From Hyphococcus sp. (GTDB lineage Bacteria; Pseudomonadota; Alphaproteobacteria; Caulobacterales; Parvularculaceae): DNA of 64,000 bases. Below are positions 54,760 through 62,336 of this stretch, piece by piece. Under the pieces are notes generated by a model that was not told where the DNA came from, did no database searches, and saw only the letters and a program-made list of their open reading frames with translations. Made by a program: the position numbers and the translations under genes. The stretch lies in the NCBI GenBank assembly GCA_021776295.1, contig JAJFGE010000069.1, positions 1-64,000 of the forward strand, written 5' to 3'. Within the stretch, counting starts at the first letter, position 1; every line of letters begins with the position of its first letter.

Positions 54760-55080
54760 TTAAACCGGCATACGGATTAATTCTTGATAGGCTTCAACAA
54801 CTTTATTGCGCACAGTGACGGCGGTCTCGACCGCCAGCTCTGCTGCCGCCATGGCCTGCACGACGGAGTGCGGGTCGGCATTGCCAGTCAGCAAAGCTTG
54901 CCCGGCTTGCTCGCCCTGGGCGACAGTTTTGGCGAGGTTATGAACGGCTTCAAAGGCGGGGTTTTGTTTTACCTCGCCAGCTTTTGGCATAGCTGTCGCC
55001 AAGGGGCCGGGGCCCGCGCCGGTTAAGGCCGACTTTGCGAGATTATAGTTTTGCGTCGCCTGAAATGCGGCAAGTTTCAT
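54760..55080 (-). CDS. fliE: Flagellar hook-basal body protein FliE
   Basis: 106 aa. FliE joins the MS ring to the proximal rod. The conserved part is the C-terminal helix pair: FEAVHNLAKTVAQGEQAGQA, then DPHSVVQAMAAAELAVETAV and VRNKVVEAYQELIRMPV. The first 40 residues are variable. Third gene of the operon. Confidence 0.93.
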   Translation of the reverse strand: MKLAAFQATQNYNLAKSALTGAGPGPLATAMPKAGEVKQNPAFEAVHNLAKTVAQGEQAGQALLTGNADPHSVVQAMAAAELAVETAVTVRNKVVEAYQELIRMPV

Positions 55081-55090
55081 GGGCCGCCTC

Positions 55091-55483
55091 CTATCGTTTC
55101 AAAATATCGAGCAGCGAGGTGTACATTTCCCGCGCCTGTTTGAGCACTTGTAGGCCGGCGTCATAGGATCTTGTCGCCTCGCGCGCATCGGCAAATTCAG
55201 TCATTATACTGACATTAGACATCGTCACATAACCCATCTCATCAGCGAACGGATGGGAGGGGTCAAAGATGGTCTCGCGCGCCGCCGGGTCGAGATATTG
55301 CCGGCTGATCTCAAGCCGGTTTTCACCGCTCGCCCGGTCATACACGGTGTTGAATGTGACCAGCTTGCGCTGATAGCCGTGGGTGTCGACATTGGCGATA
55401 TTTTCGCTGACGACTTGCATGCGTTGGGCTTGCGCCTGCATTCCGGAAACGGCGAGGGTTGAAATCTTTTCAAATGGGTTCAT
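55091..55483 (-). CDS. flgC: Flagellar proximal rod protein FlgC
   Basis: 130 aa. N-terminal rod motif AVSGMQAQAQRMQVVSENIA with NVDTHGYQRK, and C-terminal EFADAREATRSYDAGLQVLK. It carries the GYVTMSNVSIMTE strand that precedes the C helix. It lies 10 bases after flgB. Confidence 0.96.
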   Translation of the reverse strand: MNPFEKISTLAVSGMQAQAQRMQVVSENIANVDTHGYQRKLVTFNTVYDRASGENRLEISRQYLDPAARETIFDPSHPFADEMGYVTMSNVSIMTEFADAREATRSYDAGLQVLKQAREMYTSLLDILKR

Positions 55484-55493
55484 GGGCCGCCGC

Positions 55494-55838
55494 CTATCGC
55501 CGACCGATGCTGGTGCGCAGCATGGTCATTGCTTTTGAGTAAATCGCCATGGCGGTTTCATGATCGCGCAGCGCACCAGCGCTGCGCGCCATCTGATCTT
55601 CCAGCGATACCGTGTTGCCGTTCGGCGAGAGATCGCCCGTGGTGATAGGCTCTACCCGGAACTCGACCGCGCCGGTCCGCTGCGCGCGCGAAAACGCGTC
55701 GCTGAAGGGTTCGAGATCTTTGGCTTTGAATCCTGGCGTATCGGAATTGGCGATATTTTCCGCAATCACTGAGTGACGCTGGACGGAGTGGTGCGCCATC
55801 GCCGATGCGATTTCAAGAATGTTGAGGTTTTGAAGCAT
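55494..55838 (-). CDS. flgB: Flagellar proximal rod protein FlgB
   Basis: 114 aa. Typical rod pattern: MAHHSVQRHSVIAENIANSD followed by TPGFKAKDLEPF, and a C-terminal helix ETAMAIYSKAMTMLRTSIGR. First gene of the operon flgB-flgC-fliE-fliQ-flhA-fliR-flhB, so its promoter should be in the 96-base spacer upstream, where a CtrA-like site is found (55889). Confidence 0.96.
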   Translation of the reverse strand: MLQNLNILEIASAMAHHSVQRHSVIAENIANSDTPGFKAKDLEPFSDAFSRAQRTGAVEFRVEPITTGDLSPNGNTVSLEDQMARSAGALRDHETAMAIYSKAMTMLRTSIGRR

Positions 55839-55888
55839 GAGCCGCGCCTCGCATTAATCATCTGCTAAGCATAACTACACGCATAAGT

Positions 55889-55903
55889 TGAATTAAGTAT
55901 TAA
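55889..55903. promoter_or_regulatory. CtrA-like box upstream of flgB
   Basis: Read on the flgB (minus) strand it is TTAATACTTAATTCA, i.e. TTAA-N7-TTCA, seven of eight bases of the CtrA pattern, about 60 bases before the flgB start. Early flagellar operons are CtrA-driven in Caulobacter. Confidence 0.4.
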
Positions 55904-55934
55904 TTACCCGCATTAGTAAAAGTGTTTGGAAAAT

Positions 55935-56786
55935 CTAACCGCGCGAAAGCGCGTTGGAGAGGATCAAATTGATGGTCTGCGCGCCGCCGGTCGGCGGGGC
56001 TGACAATACGCTAAGCGCGGCCATGCCCGGGGTTGATGCGCTCGGCCCGTTGTCAATTTCCTTGCGCAGGAAGAACCGCTGCAGGGCGTTCTCAACTGCC
56101 TCAGGGTCGGAAAAAACCGATGGCGCGTTCGACCCGAAAATCGCTTCGGCTTTACGCATAAAAACATCGCGTTGCTGATCGAGATCGACAGAGCCGATCG
56201 ATGCGGGCAATCCAAGCGCCGCCTCCATGACAGTGCGCACCGGTCGCTGTCCCATAATCTGCAACCATTTCACTCCGTCGGGCGATGAATTGTCTGCGAT
56301 GCGCGCAATTTCTCGCCGGAAGTTCATGGCCAGGCGAATGTTGGTGTCGACTTCGCCGACGCGTTCTTCGAAGCTGCGATCTATATACTGAGTTGCGATC
56401 TCATCACGGAAGGTTGAGAGCAAAACCCGCGGTCCGGCGAAATTGCCATAGCCGAAACGGTCGGAAAAATCGCGCCAGCGCTGGTCGTTGATGCGGTTGG
56501 CGAATGCGTCGCTATCTTCTGTGCCTTCCTCAAGGATACGCCGGATCAGGGCCTTTTTATCGATCTCATCGGACAGGCCAAAGGCGCCGAGCGCCACCGT
56601 TAGCAACCGGCGGTCGCTAACGAGGTCCGCCGCGGTCGCGGCGCCGGAAATATTTTCCTTGAAATAGTCGACATTGCGCAATGTTAAGGCGTCATTGGTA
56701 AAAACTTCTCTCTGACGCGCCTCCGTCTGGTTGAAAACGCGCCATCCGAGAAAACCGCTGAGCGGAATTGCGGGTGAAAAGCTCAT
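55935..56786 (-). CDS. DUF1217 flagellar protein
   Basis: 283 aa. DUF1217 proteins occur in alphaproteobacterial flagellar clusters; role undefined. Visible features: PLSGFLGWRVFNQTEARQRE at the start, YFKENISGAATAADLVSDRR, then LKVALGAFGL-like LLTVALGAFGLSDEIDKKAL and LGLPASIGSVDLDQQRDVF. The C-terminal NLILSNALSRG matches the end of the family. It overlaps flbT by four bases and ends the flagellin-flaF-flbT operon. Confidence 0.85.
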   Translation of the reverse strand: MSFSPAIPLSGFLGWRVFNQTEARQREVFTNDALTLRNVDYFKENISGAATAADLVSDRRLLTVALGAFGLSDEIDKKALIRRILEEGTEDSDAFANRINDQRWRDFSDRFGYGNFAGPRVLLSTFRDEIATQYIDRSFEERVGEVDTNIRLAMNFRREIARIADNSSPDGVKWLQIMGQRPVRTVMEAALGLPASIGSVDLDQQRDVFMRKAEAIFGSNAPSVFSDPEAVENALQRFFLRKEIDNGPSASTPGMAALSVLSAPPTGGAQTINLILSNALSRG

Positions 56787-57190
56787 AGCGCGCCACCGCG
56801 CCGGGCAAGCATCGCCTTTTCTATGGGAAAGAGTTTTTTAACGGCGCGCATGACAAGAAAAAATTTTTCCTCACCAGCAGCATTTCGCGCACGCGCCAGC
56901 TCTTGTGCGGAATGACCGGTGAAAATTTCAGACAGCTGGTCAATTGCGTCTGTCACCTGCCGCACCGCCTCATCCGGCTCGGCCTGTCCGGCCATCGCCA
57001 ATTGCGCAATATAATATATCCGCGTCAGCGGCGTGTTTGCGTCTTGCGGTGAGATGGCGTCGCGGCTGCGCAAAATAGACACATTGCTGCTGCGCACGCG
57101 TATGCGCGCCGCACGATCACCGTTCTGCAACAAGACGCCGTTGACCAGCACTTTTTCGTTGGGTTTGAGTTTTAGCACAAGCCCGGTCAT
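56783..57190 (-). CDS. flbT: Flagellar biosynthesis repressor FlbT
   Basis: 135 aa. FlbT binds flagellin mRNA leader and lowers its stability or translation until the hook is complete. Motifs: LVLKLKPNEKVLVNGVLLQN, RVRSSNVSILRSRDAISPQD and PLTRIYYIAQLAMAGQAEPD. It lies five bases after flaF and overlaps the DUF1217 gene. Confidence 0.94.
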   Translation of the reverse strand: MTGLVLKLKPNEKVLVNGVLLQNGDRAARIRVRSSNVSILRSRDAISPQDANTPLTRIYYIAQLAMAGQAEPDEAVRQVTDAIDQLSEIFTGHSAQELARARNAAGEEKFFLVMRAVKKLFPIEKAMLARRGGAL

Positions 57191-57195
57191 GGCCT

Positions 57196-57579
57196 TTATT
57201 CACTCACACAGACGTTAAGGCCAGTCATTATGTTACGGTTGATTTCAATCAACGGTTCGGCGGATAGGCTGGTGTCGCCGCTTATCAATCTTTTGGTGTG
57301 ATGCTGGGTGAACTCAAACAGGTAGAAAATCTGCCCCCGTAAGGGTATGGGCAGGGCGTTTTCATGGCTGGACACATCAGCGCCGATAGTTGTCCAAAGC
57401 TCAAGGTTTCGGCTGAGCGCATCAATATAGGACGAGTGGTTGTTTGTTCTGTTTTCTTCAGCGGTTGCGAGCGCGCTGGTGAGCCGTAAAAACAAATTAT
57501 ATTCAACGCTGCGCGGCGTGCCGGTCGATTTTGCTGACATTTCATAAGCGCGGCGCGCTAAATTCGTATTTCTTACCAT
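57196..57579 (-). CDS. flaF: Flagellar biosynthesis regulator FlaF
   Basis: 127 aa. FlaF is needed for flagellin synthesis and acts opposite FlbT. Motifs: AYEMSAKSTGTPRSVEYNLF and FLRLTSALATAEE, then ALSRNLELWTTIGADVSSHE, ALPIPLRGQIFYLFEFTQHH. It follows flagellin by 66 bases, with a hairpin in the spacer that may reduce read-through. Confidence 0.94.
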   Translation of the reverse strand: MVRNTNLARRAYEMSAKSTGTPRSVEYNLFLRLTSALATAEENRTNNHSSYIDALSRNLELWTTIGADVSSHENALPIPLRGQIFYLFEFTQHHTKRLISGDTSLSAEPLIEINRNIMTGLNVCVSE

Positions 57580-57603
57580 TATAGCCCCATAATTCCTATA
57601 CAG

Positions 57604-57637
57604 ATAAAGAACCCGCGAAGACCGAAGCCTTCGCGGG
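57604..57637 (-). terminator. Hairpin after the flagellin gene
   Basis: Stem CCCGCGAAG / CTTCGCGGG with an 8-base loop, immediately after the flagellin stop; on the minus strand it is followed by TTCTTTAT. An incomplete terminator or mRNA-stabilising hairpin between flagellin and flaF. Confidence 0.6.
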
Positions 57638-57645
57638 CGTTAATC

Positions 57646-58842
57646 TTACCGGAACAGTCCAAGAATGGCGTTCGGCGCTTGGTTGGCGATGGACAGCGCC
57701 TGAATGCCAAGCTGCTGCTGCACCTGCAGGGATTGTAACCGGGCGGAAGCTTCCTCAAGATCGGCGTCGGTCAAGGCGCCGATACCGGTTTTGAGAGCGT
57801 CCGTCAGGTTGGAGATGAACGTGGTTTGAATGTCGATGCGTTTTTGGCCAGAACCAAATTCCGCAGCGGCGTCAACCGCAGTTTGGATCAGACCTTCAAT
57901 CGACACCAGTGCAGCGGATGCGCCGGCATTGGTGCTGACATCTAGAGCATTCAAGGCGCCAAGACCGCCGCCAGAACCGTCAGTGACAGTAGTCTCAATT
58001 GCGACGGTAGAGCCACTTGCATTAGTAATATCAACCTGCGCGTCAGTTGTTGAAGTTACGCCGGGCGTGAAGGCGACCGTTATGCCAGTTAGGCCGGCAT
58101 TATTGACCAGGTTGGTGATGCCTTGGCCGACATCGTTCAAATCATCGCCGGTCTGGACTTCATAGTTGAAGCGGCGGCCGTCAATTTTTACTTCATAGAT
58201 GTCGCCAGCGGTGAATGTCGCGCCATTGTCGATGTCGAGGGCGAAGACATTTGTATCGGCAACCAGCTGAGCGGCTGAATCGCCGCCGCCATTAACGCCG
58301 GTAGTAGACGCAGCAAGACCCGCAACCGCAACGCCAGCCACTGTTTCCAGGCTAACGCGTGCAATTGAAATCGGCGCCGCCGTCACAGTGCCGCTGGAAT
58401 CCCGGTTCAATGAAGCCAGGATATCAACGTTAGCGCCAGTTTTCAGAAGATTAAGGCCGTTAAATTGCGCCGCGTCGACAATCGATGTGATTTGCGCTCT
58501 GAGTTGGCCGACATCCGTTTGAATCTTCGTCCGGTCAACATTTTCTTCCTGAGCGGCAACAATTAGCCCTTTCATCTCCGTCAGGAGTTCGGTGATTTGT
58601 TCCGCTGCGCCGCGCGCAACAGCAACGGTCGATGAACCGAGATTGAGCGAGCTGGCTATAGCCTTAAACCCTTGAACGTCGGATTGCATAACGGTTGAAA
58701 TGGCGAAGATCGCAGCATTGTCTCTGGCGCTGCCAACCTTTTTACCGGTTGAAATTTGCTCCTGCACAGTTGCAAGTCCTGTATTGACTGTACGAAGATT
58801 TTGTAGCGCGATCATGGCGCTGGTGTTTGTCAGTAGGCTCAT
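57646..58842 (-). CDS. fla: Flagellin
   Basis: 398-aa filament subunit. The N-terminal D0/D1 domain (MSLLTNTSAMIALQNLRTVN, then QEQISTGKKVGSARDNAAIF) and C-terminal D1/D0 (DFQKRID-like FGSGQKRIDIQTTFISNLTD and QLGIQALSIANQAPNAILGL ending FR) flank a variable Gly/Thr/Asp-rich centre (about 150-300). Cys is absent. The gene has a sigma54-type promoter and a CGGAG ribosome site, and is followed by flaF and flbT, which should control it after transcription. Only one flagellin is seen here; others may exist elsewhere. Confidence 0.96.
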   Translation of the reverse strand: MSLLTNTSAMIALQNLRTVNTGLATVQEQISTGKKVGSARDNAAIFAISTVMQSDVQGFKAIASSLNLGSSTVAVARGAAEQITELLTEMKGLIVAAQEENVDRTKIQTDVGQLRAQITSIVDAAQFNGLNLLKTGANVDILASLNRDSSGTVTAAPISIARVSLETVAGVAVAGLAASTTGVNGGGDSAAQLVADTNVFALDIDNGATFTAGDIYEVKIDGRRFNYEVQTGDDLNDVGQGITNLVNNAGLTGITVAFTPGVTSTTDAQVDITNASGSTVAIETTVTDGSGGGLGALNALDVSTNAGASAALVSIEGLIQTAVDAAAEFGSGQKRIDIQTTFISNLTDALKTGIGALTDADLEEASARLQSLQVQQQLGIQALSIANQAPNAILGLFR

Positions 58843-58900
58843 TTTGATACTCCGTGTGGGATCGGTCAGTTAATAAACTGGTGATTGTGCGCCCGACCTC

Positions 58901-58916
58901 GCAAGGGAGTTGCCGG
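58901..58916 (-). promoter_or_regulatory. sigma54-type promoter of flagellin
   Basis: On the minus strand: CGGCAACTCCCTTGC, with GG (-24) and GC (-12) exactly ten bases apart and a close match to TGGCAC-N5-TTGC. It would start transcription about 47 bases before the flagellin ATG, after FlbD-like activation. Confidence 0.65.
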
Positions 58917-59044
58917 TTACAAGTCTTTGCTTGTAAGAAAAAGCCGTTCTGACGGCACGGTGCGCCGTTTAAGCGCGTCCGCGAAAACCATTCAGGTTGT
59001 GTATTAGGGTTACTACAACCAATTGCATAATAAGCTGTTAAAGC

Positions 59045-59431
59045 CTACGCCTTTGAAGAGAATGTCGCCGCATCTGGGTTTATCAAAGTCGCCCCGCCAG
59101 GCAGATAGACGCCCGTCGCCAACTCCTTTTCGTTGATTGATTTCAGCCTTTGCAAGGCGTTTTTAGCGCCTTCAGCCATAGCTTGCAGCGTTGCGGCGTT
59201 TTCCTGCGCTGCAGCGCGCACGGCGCCCAGTTCATCAATTAACGCCGCCGGTAGATTGTCTTCTTCCATGGCCGCGACAATGGCGTCAAATTCACCCAGT
59301 AAGCTCGTTTTATGTTCTGTTAGCCCGGCGATGCCGTCAACAGAACGCCCGGCAATTGCGGTTCGCTCCAGCCCAATGACGCGCGCAAGATCGCTGATGA
59401 TGGAAATCAGCTTAGCAGCGGTATTTTTCAT
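59045..59431 (-). CDS. flgN: FlgN-family flagellar export chaperone
   Basis: 128 aa, all-helical. Pattern: AAKLISIISDLARVIGLERT, DGIAGLTEHKTSLLGEFDAI, ATLQAMAEGAKNALQRLKSI followed by the end motif GVYLPGGATLINPDA. FlgN guides hook-filament junction proteins FlgK and FlgL to the export gate. It overlaps the rod-binding gene by four bases. Confidence 0.8.
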   Translation of the reverse strand: MKNTAAKLISIISDLARVIGLERTAIAGRSVDGIAGLTEHKTSLLGEFDAIVAAMEEDNLPAALIDELGAVRAAAQENAATLQAMAEGAKNALQRLKSINEKELATGVYLPGGATLINPDAATFSSKA

Positions 59432-59736
59432 TCTACATTATCCTTAAGCTGATTATAGATTTTATCGGCGAGGCCAAACCCGCCGGCGTCAGCAATGCTT
59501 TGAGCGTAGCTATCGACTAGCATGCGGGAAAAAGTCTCGCCGCCGAACCCAGAATCGCCCGAAAGTGCTTTTTCAAACCCGGCATAGGCCAGCATTTCCC
59601 CGATAAAGGCGGCCTCGAATTCACGAGCAGTTTTGCGCAGCGCTTCGGTCCGGGTTTGTTCCGCCTGTGGGCCAGAAGGCGCCTGCAGTTTTGTCAGCTG
59701 GGCGGGCGACGGCATGGTGTTTTCGATCACGGGCAT
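59428..59736 (-). CDS. flgJ: Rod-binding protein (FlgJ N-terminal domain type)
   Basis: 102 aa, only the rod-binding part of FlgJ; no muramidase domain, as usual in Alphaproteobacteria. Motifs: LRKTAREFEAAFIGEMLAYA, GDSGFGGETFSRMLVDSYAQ and SIADAGGFGLADKIYNQL. Start at 59736 has AGGAAA upstream; the extended frame to 59763 is less likely. It is divergent from fliK across a 77-base spacer with paired repeats. Confidence 0.88.
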   Translation of the reverse strand: MPVIENTMPSPAQLTKLQAPSGPQAEQTRTEALRKTAREFEAAFIGEMLAYAGFEKALSGDSGFGGETFSRMLVDSYAQSIADAGGFGLADKIYNQLKDNVE

Positions 59737-59765
59737 GGCGGTTTCCTGAAAATTCAACCACAACT

Positions 59766-59806
59766 ATAGGTAGCGTAACTAAATAATAAGTTATCATAGG
59801 TAGTGT
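59766..59806. promoter_or_regulatory. Paired direct repeats between flgJ and fliK
   Basis: ATAGGTAGCGT (59766-59776) and ATAGGTAGTGT (59796-59806) are 30 bases apart, centre to centre; between them AACTAAAT / AATAAGTT form an imperfect inverted repeat. A candidate binding array for the divergent promoters. Confidence 0.5.
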
Positions 59807-59813
59807 CCGGGAT

Positions 59814-60989
59814 ATGGAGAATTTTGCTCAGGGCCTGGCCGTGAATTTGTTCGCCGCCCCAATGGCGCCGGCAGGTTCCGCACCTACAGGTTCCGCGTTG
59901 GCGGGGCCCGCGCCGGTGGGCGCCGGGTTGGCCGGCCTGATTGGCAGGGCGTTCTCGTCTGGCGGAACCAAGAGTACGAATATCGACGAATTTCTGGGGG
60001 TCCTTGACGCAAGCGCGCCGCCGGTCGATCCGCAGTTGACCGATCCTACGCCGCCGCCGGATGGTCTTGCGGAGATTGCGGACCGCGCCAAGGCGCAGCC
60101 TGCTGACGGGCCGAGCGCGACATTGCTCCTTGCCAATACGGAACGCTTAATCCTTGGCGCCGCCGGCGACGATGGCGAGAGGATAATTTCGTTCGCGACC
60201 GAAGAGCGTATAGGCCCGGTTCAGCGTTTTGTCCGTTCCGATAAAAGCCTGCTAGCTGACATCGTTAGCGGCGTTAACGCGCGAGCAGCTGCACTGCCTA
60301 CGGAGAACTCAAAACTTCTCGATTTTGCCGGACGCGTGGCGCCGAGCGATGATGGATTTGAGCTGCTGCCGCGATTTGAAACGCTACGAAGCCAATCTCT
60401 GACGCCGGCATTATCCGCAAACAAATTTAAAATCGCCGCGCCGCTAATGACGTTGGCATTGGCGGACAAGCCGGCGATTGAGCCGGGGCTGGCTGCCCGC
60501 GATGATAGTTTACCGCTGATACAGACGCTAAGCGTCGCCAATGAGCGCGCATCTGCTGCGCTAACGATGTCGCCCTTGTCCGAGGCGGCGACAAAACCAA
60601 CAGCGCAAATCGTTGCGGCGATCACCAATCGCGGCACGGATGCGAGTATCGAAATCCGGCTCGACCCGCCCGAGCTTGGCCGGGTGAGCATCGACTTTGA
60701 GGGCAGGGGCGGCGATATCATCCGCGCAACGGTGGCTGCCGAAGCGCCCGATACGCTGGAGCTGATGCGCCGGAATATCGATATTTTACAGCGTGAACTT
60801 GAAAAGAGCGGATTGGCGAATATCGATCTGCAATTTCGTGAACGAGGGCCGCAGTCCGACACGAATTTTAGGGATGAGCGGTTCGGCGCCGGACGCCAAC
60901 ATGACGATGTTCTCGGCATAGAGATGAGTGACATACCGCACTCTATTGCTGCGTTGAGTCTGGACGGACGTCTGGACCGTTTATTGTAG
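59814..60989 (+). CDS. fliK: Flagellar hook-length control protein FliK
   Basis: 391 aa. Long Ala/Pro/Gly-rich N-terminal ruler region, low complexity in the first 40 residues (APTGSALAGPAPVGAGLAGL), and a folded C-terminal domain (about 265-345) with EIRLDPPELGRVSIDFEGRG and MRRNIDILQRELEKSGLANI, the FliK_C core. It measures hook length and triggers FlhB switching. It is 21 bases before flgD. Confidence 0.9.
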   Translation: MENFAQGLAVNLFAAPMAPAGSAPTGSALAGPAPVGAGLAGLIGRAFSSGGTKSTNIDEFLGVLDASAPPVDPQLTDPTPPPDGLAEIADRAKAQPADGPSATLLLANTERLILGAAGDDGERIISFATEERIGPVQRFVRSDKSLLADIVSGVNARAAALPTENSKLLDFAGRVAPSDDGFELLPRFETLRSQSLTPALSANKFKIAAPLMTLALADKPAIEPGLAARDDSLPLIQTLSVANERASAALTMSPLSEAATKPTAQIVAAITNRGTDASIEIRLDPPELGRVSIDFEGRGGDIIRATVAAEAPDTLELMRRNIDILQRELEKSGLANIDLQFRERGPQSDTNFRDERFGAGRQHDDVLGIEMSDIPHSIAALSLDGRLDRLL

Positions 60990-61010
60990 AAAAATCTGAG
61001 GAGTTAGGCA

Positions 61011-61691
61011 ATGGAAACACAAGCCATCGCATCGCAACAATCATCCGGTAACGCAACGCCGGCGCTTGGCGCATCGAAGGGAACCGCCGACGCGCCAAGC
61101 GCCGGCGTCGATTTTCAAAACTTTTTGACCTTGTTGACCGCGCAGTTGCGCAACCAGGACCCGTTAAGCCCGGCGGACTCAACTGAATTTGTCGCCCAGC
61201 TCGCAAGCTTTTCGTCTGTGGAACAACTTGTGCGCGCCAACGGCCAGCTGGAAACGATTGCCTCGGCGATCACTGGCGACAGTATTGATCAATTTGCGGA
61301 CTGGATCGGCCGGAGCGCTGAAGCGCCGGGCGGCTCGGTTTATTTCAGCGGCGAGCCGGTGCGCTTTCGTCTTTCGGGGGAGCCGGGCGCAACCCGCGCC
61401 GAAACGATAATATTCGATCCATCCGGGAGTGAAGTCGCCCGGTTTGATGCTTCCATAGGCCGGCAGGTGCAGACTTGGGACGGTCAGGCGGGCGGCAACG
61501 CCGTAGAGAACGGCGTCTATAAAATCACCGCAGCCTATTATAATGACGAAGGTCTGATCCGCACCGACACAGCTAACACGTTCGGCGTAGTCAATGAAAT
61601 CAGGCTCGATGGCGGCGCGGCTGCATTGAGGCTGGAGGGTGACATTGAAGTTGATCCGTCCGATGTGGTTGCGCTGTTGGCGGCGCTATAG
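61011..61691 (+). CDS. flgD: Flagellar hook assembly protein FlgD
   Basis: 226 aa. The N-terminal motif DFQNFLTLLTAQLRNQDPLS followed by TEFVAQLASFSSVEQ is diagnostic; a FlgD Ig-like/tudor C-terminal part follows, with VQTWDGQAGGNAVENGVYKI. FlgD caps the growing hook. GAGGAG lies before the start. Likely cotranscribed with fliK. Confidence 0.96.
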   Translation: METQAIASQQSSGNATPALGASKGTADAPSAGVDFQNFLTLLTAQLRNQDPLSPADSTEFVAQLASFSSVEQLVRANGQLETIASAITGDSIDQFADWIGRSAEAPGGSVYFSGEPVRFRLSGEPGATRAETIIFDPSGSEVARFDASIGRQVQTWDGQAGGNAVENGVYKITAAYYNDEGLIRTDTANTFGVVNEIRLDGGAAALRLEGDIEVDPSDVVALLAAL

Positions 61692-61707
61692 ATCGCCGAC
61701 AAATTAC

Positions 61708-61783
61708 CCGTCATCCCGGACGTTATACGAGCCCAAAAACCACAGGGTTTTGGCATGCGAGTGTTCGATCCGGGATGACACGT
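61708..61783. repeat. Inverted repeat element between flgD and fliL
   Basis: GTCATCCCGGA (61710-61720) and TCCGGGATGAC (61769-61779) are perfect 11-bp arms, with an inner AAAACC / GGTTTT hairpin. The CATCCCGGA type repeat is common between genes in many proteobacteria (from memory). It lies in a convergent spacer and may stop both transcripts. Confidence 0.65.
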
Positions 61784-61802
61784 TAGTGAGTCGGTAAGCT
61801 AA

Positions 61803-62333
61803 TCAGTACTCCTGAATACCGATACCGAGAATTAAAACATCCTTGGCGCCGTCGCCCAATATCGTGCGCGCGGTGTTCAGCAAGGATGATTTCGTGTTTG
61901 TCATCGCCTCCGGTTTTTCAATGATATTCGTCAAAATATCAGCGCTGCCCAGCCGCATCAATTCTGCGAGAAACGCATCGCGTAGCTTAGGCTCGAAGGT
62001 GTAAACGTCACCAGCAGTAGATGGGTCAACCTCGATGCTGATCTCTAATATCATCATCACTTGCGGCGCGCCGCTTTTGACCACCGGGACAACAAACTGG
62101 CGCCCGAACTTCAAATAAGCAGCGTCAGCGGCGGCGGGGGCGCCATGATCGTTATTTTTGTCTTTCTTCTTCTTTTTCTTCTTCTTGTCTTTCTTACCGT
62201 GATCTTCATCGAGCGCTTCGCCGGCGGTCTCTTCACTCGCGCCGGCCGATGTCGTCTGTTTCAAGAAAAATCCACCGCCGCTGCCAAGGACGCCGGCGAT
62301 CACGACGATGATGATGGGAAGGAGTTTTTTCAT
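61803..62333 (-). CDS. fliL: Flagellar basal body-associated protein FliL
   Basis: 176 aa. One membrane helix (about residues 4-20, LLPIIIVVIAGVLGSGGGFF), then a highly charged linker with a lysine run (KKDKKKKKKKKDKNNDHG) and a periplasmic stomatin-like domain (YLKFGRQFVVPVVKSGAPQV, LRDAFLAELMRLGSADILTN). FliL supports torque at the stator. It is three bases after flgH. The lysine block is longer than typical. Confidence 0.87.
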   Translation of the reverse strand: MKKLLPIIIVVIAGVLGSGGGFFLKQTTSAGASEETAGEALDEDHGKKDKKKKKKKKDKNNDHGAPAAADAAYLKFGRQFVVPVVKSGAPQVMMILEISIEVDPSTAGDVYTFEPKLRDAFLAELMRLGSADILTNIIEKPEAMTNTKSSLLNTARTILGDGAKDVLILGIGIQEY

Positions 62334-62336
62334 GGT

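Noticed and set aside
60221..60934. 237-codon open frame antisense to fliK
   Set aside because: Overlaps the conserved FliK C-terminal domain and lacks a ribosome site and motifs.
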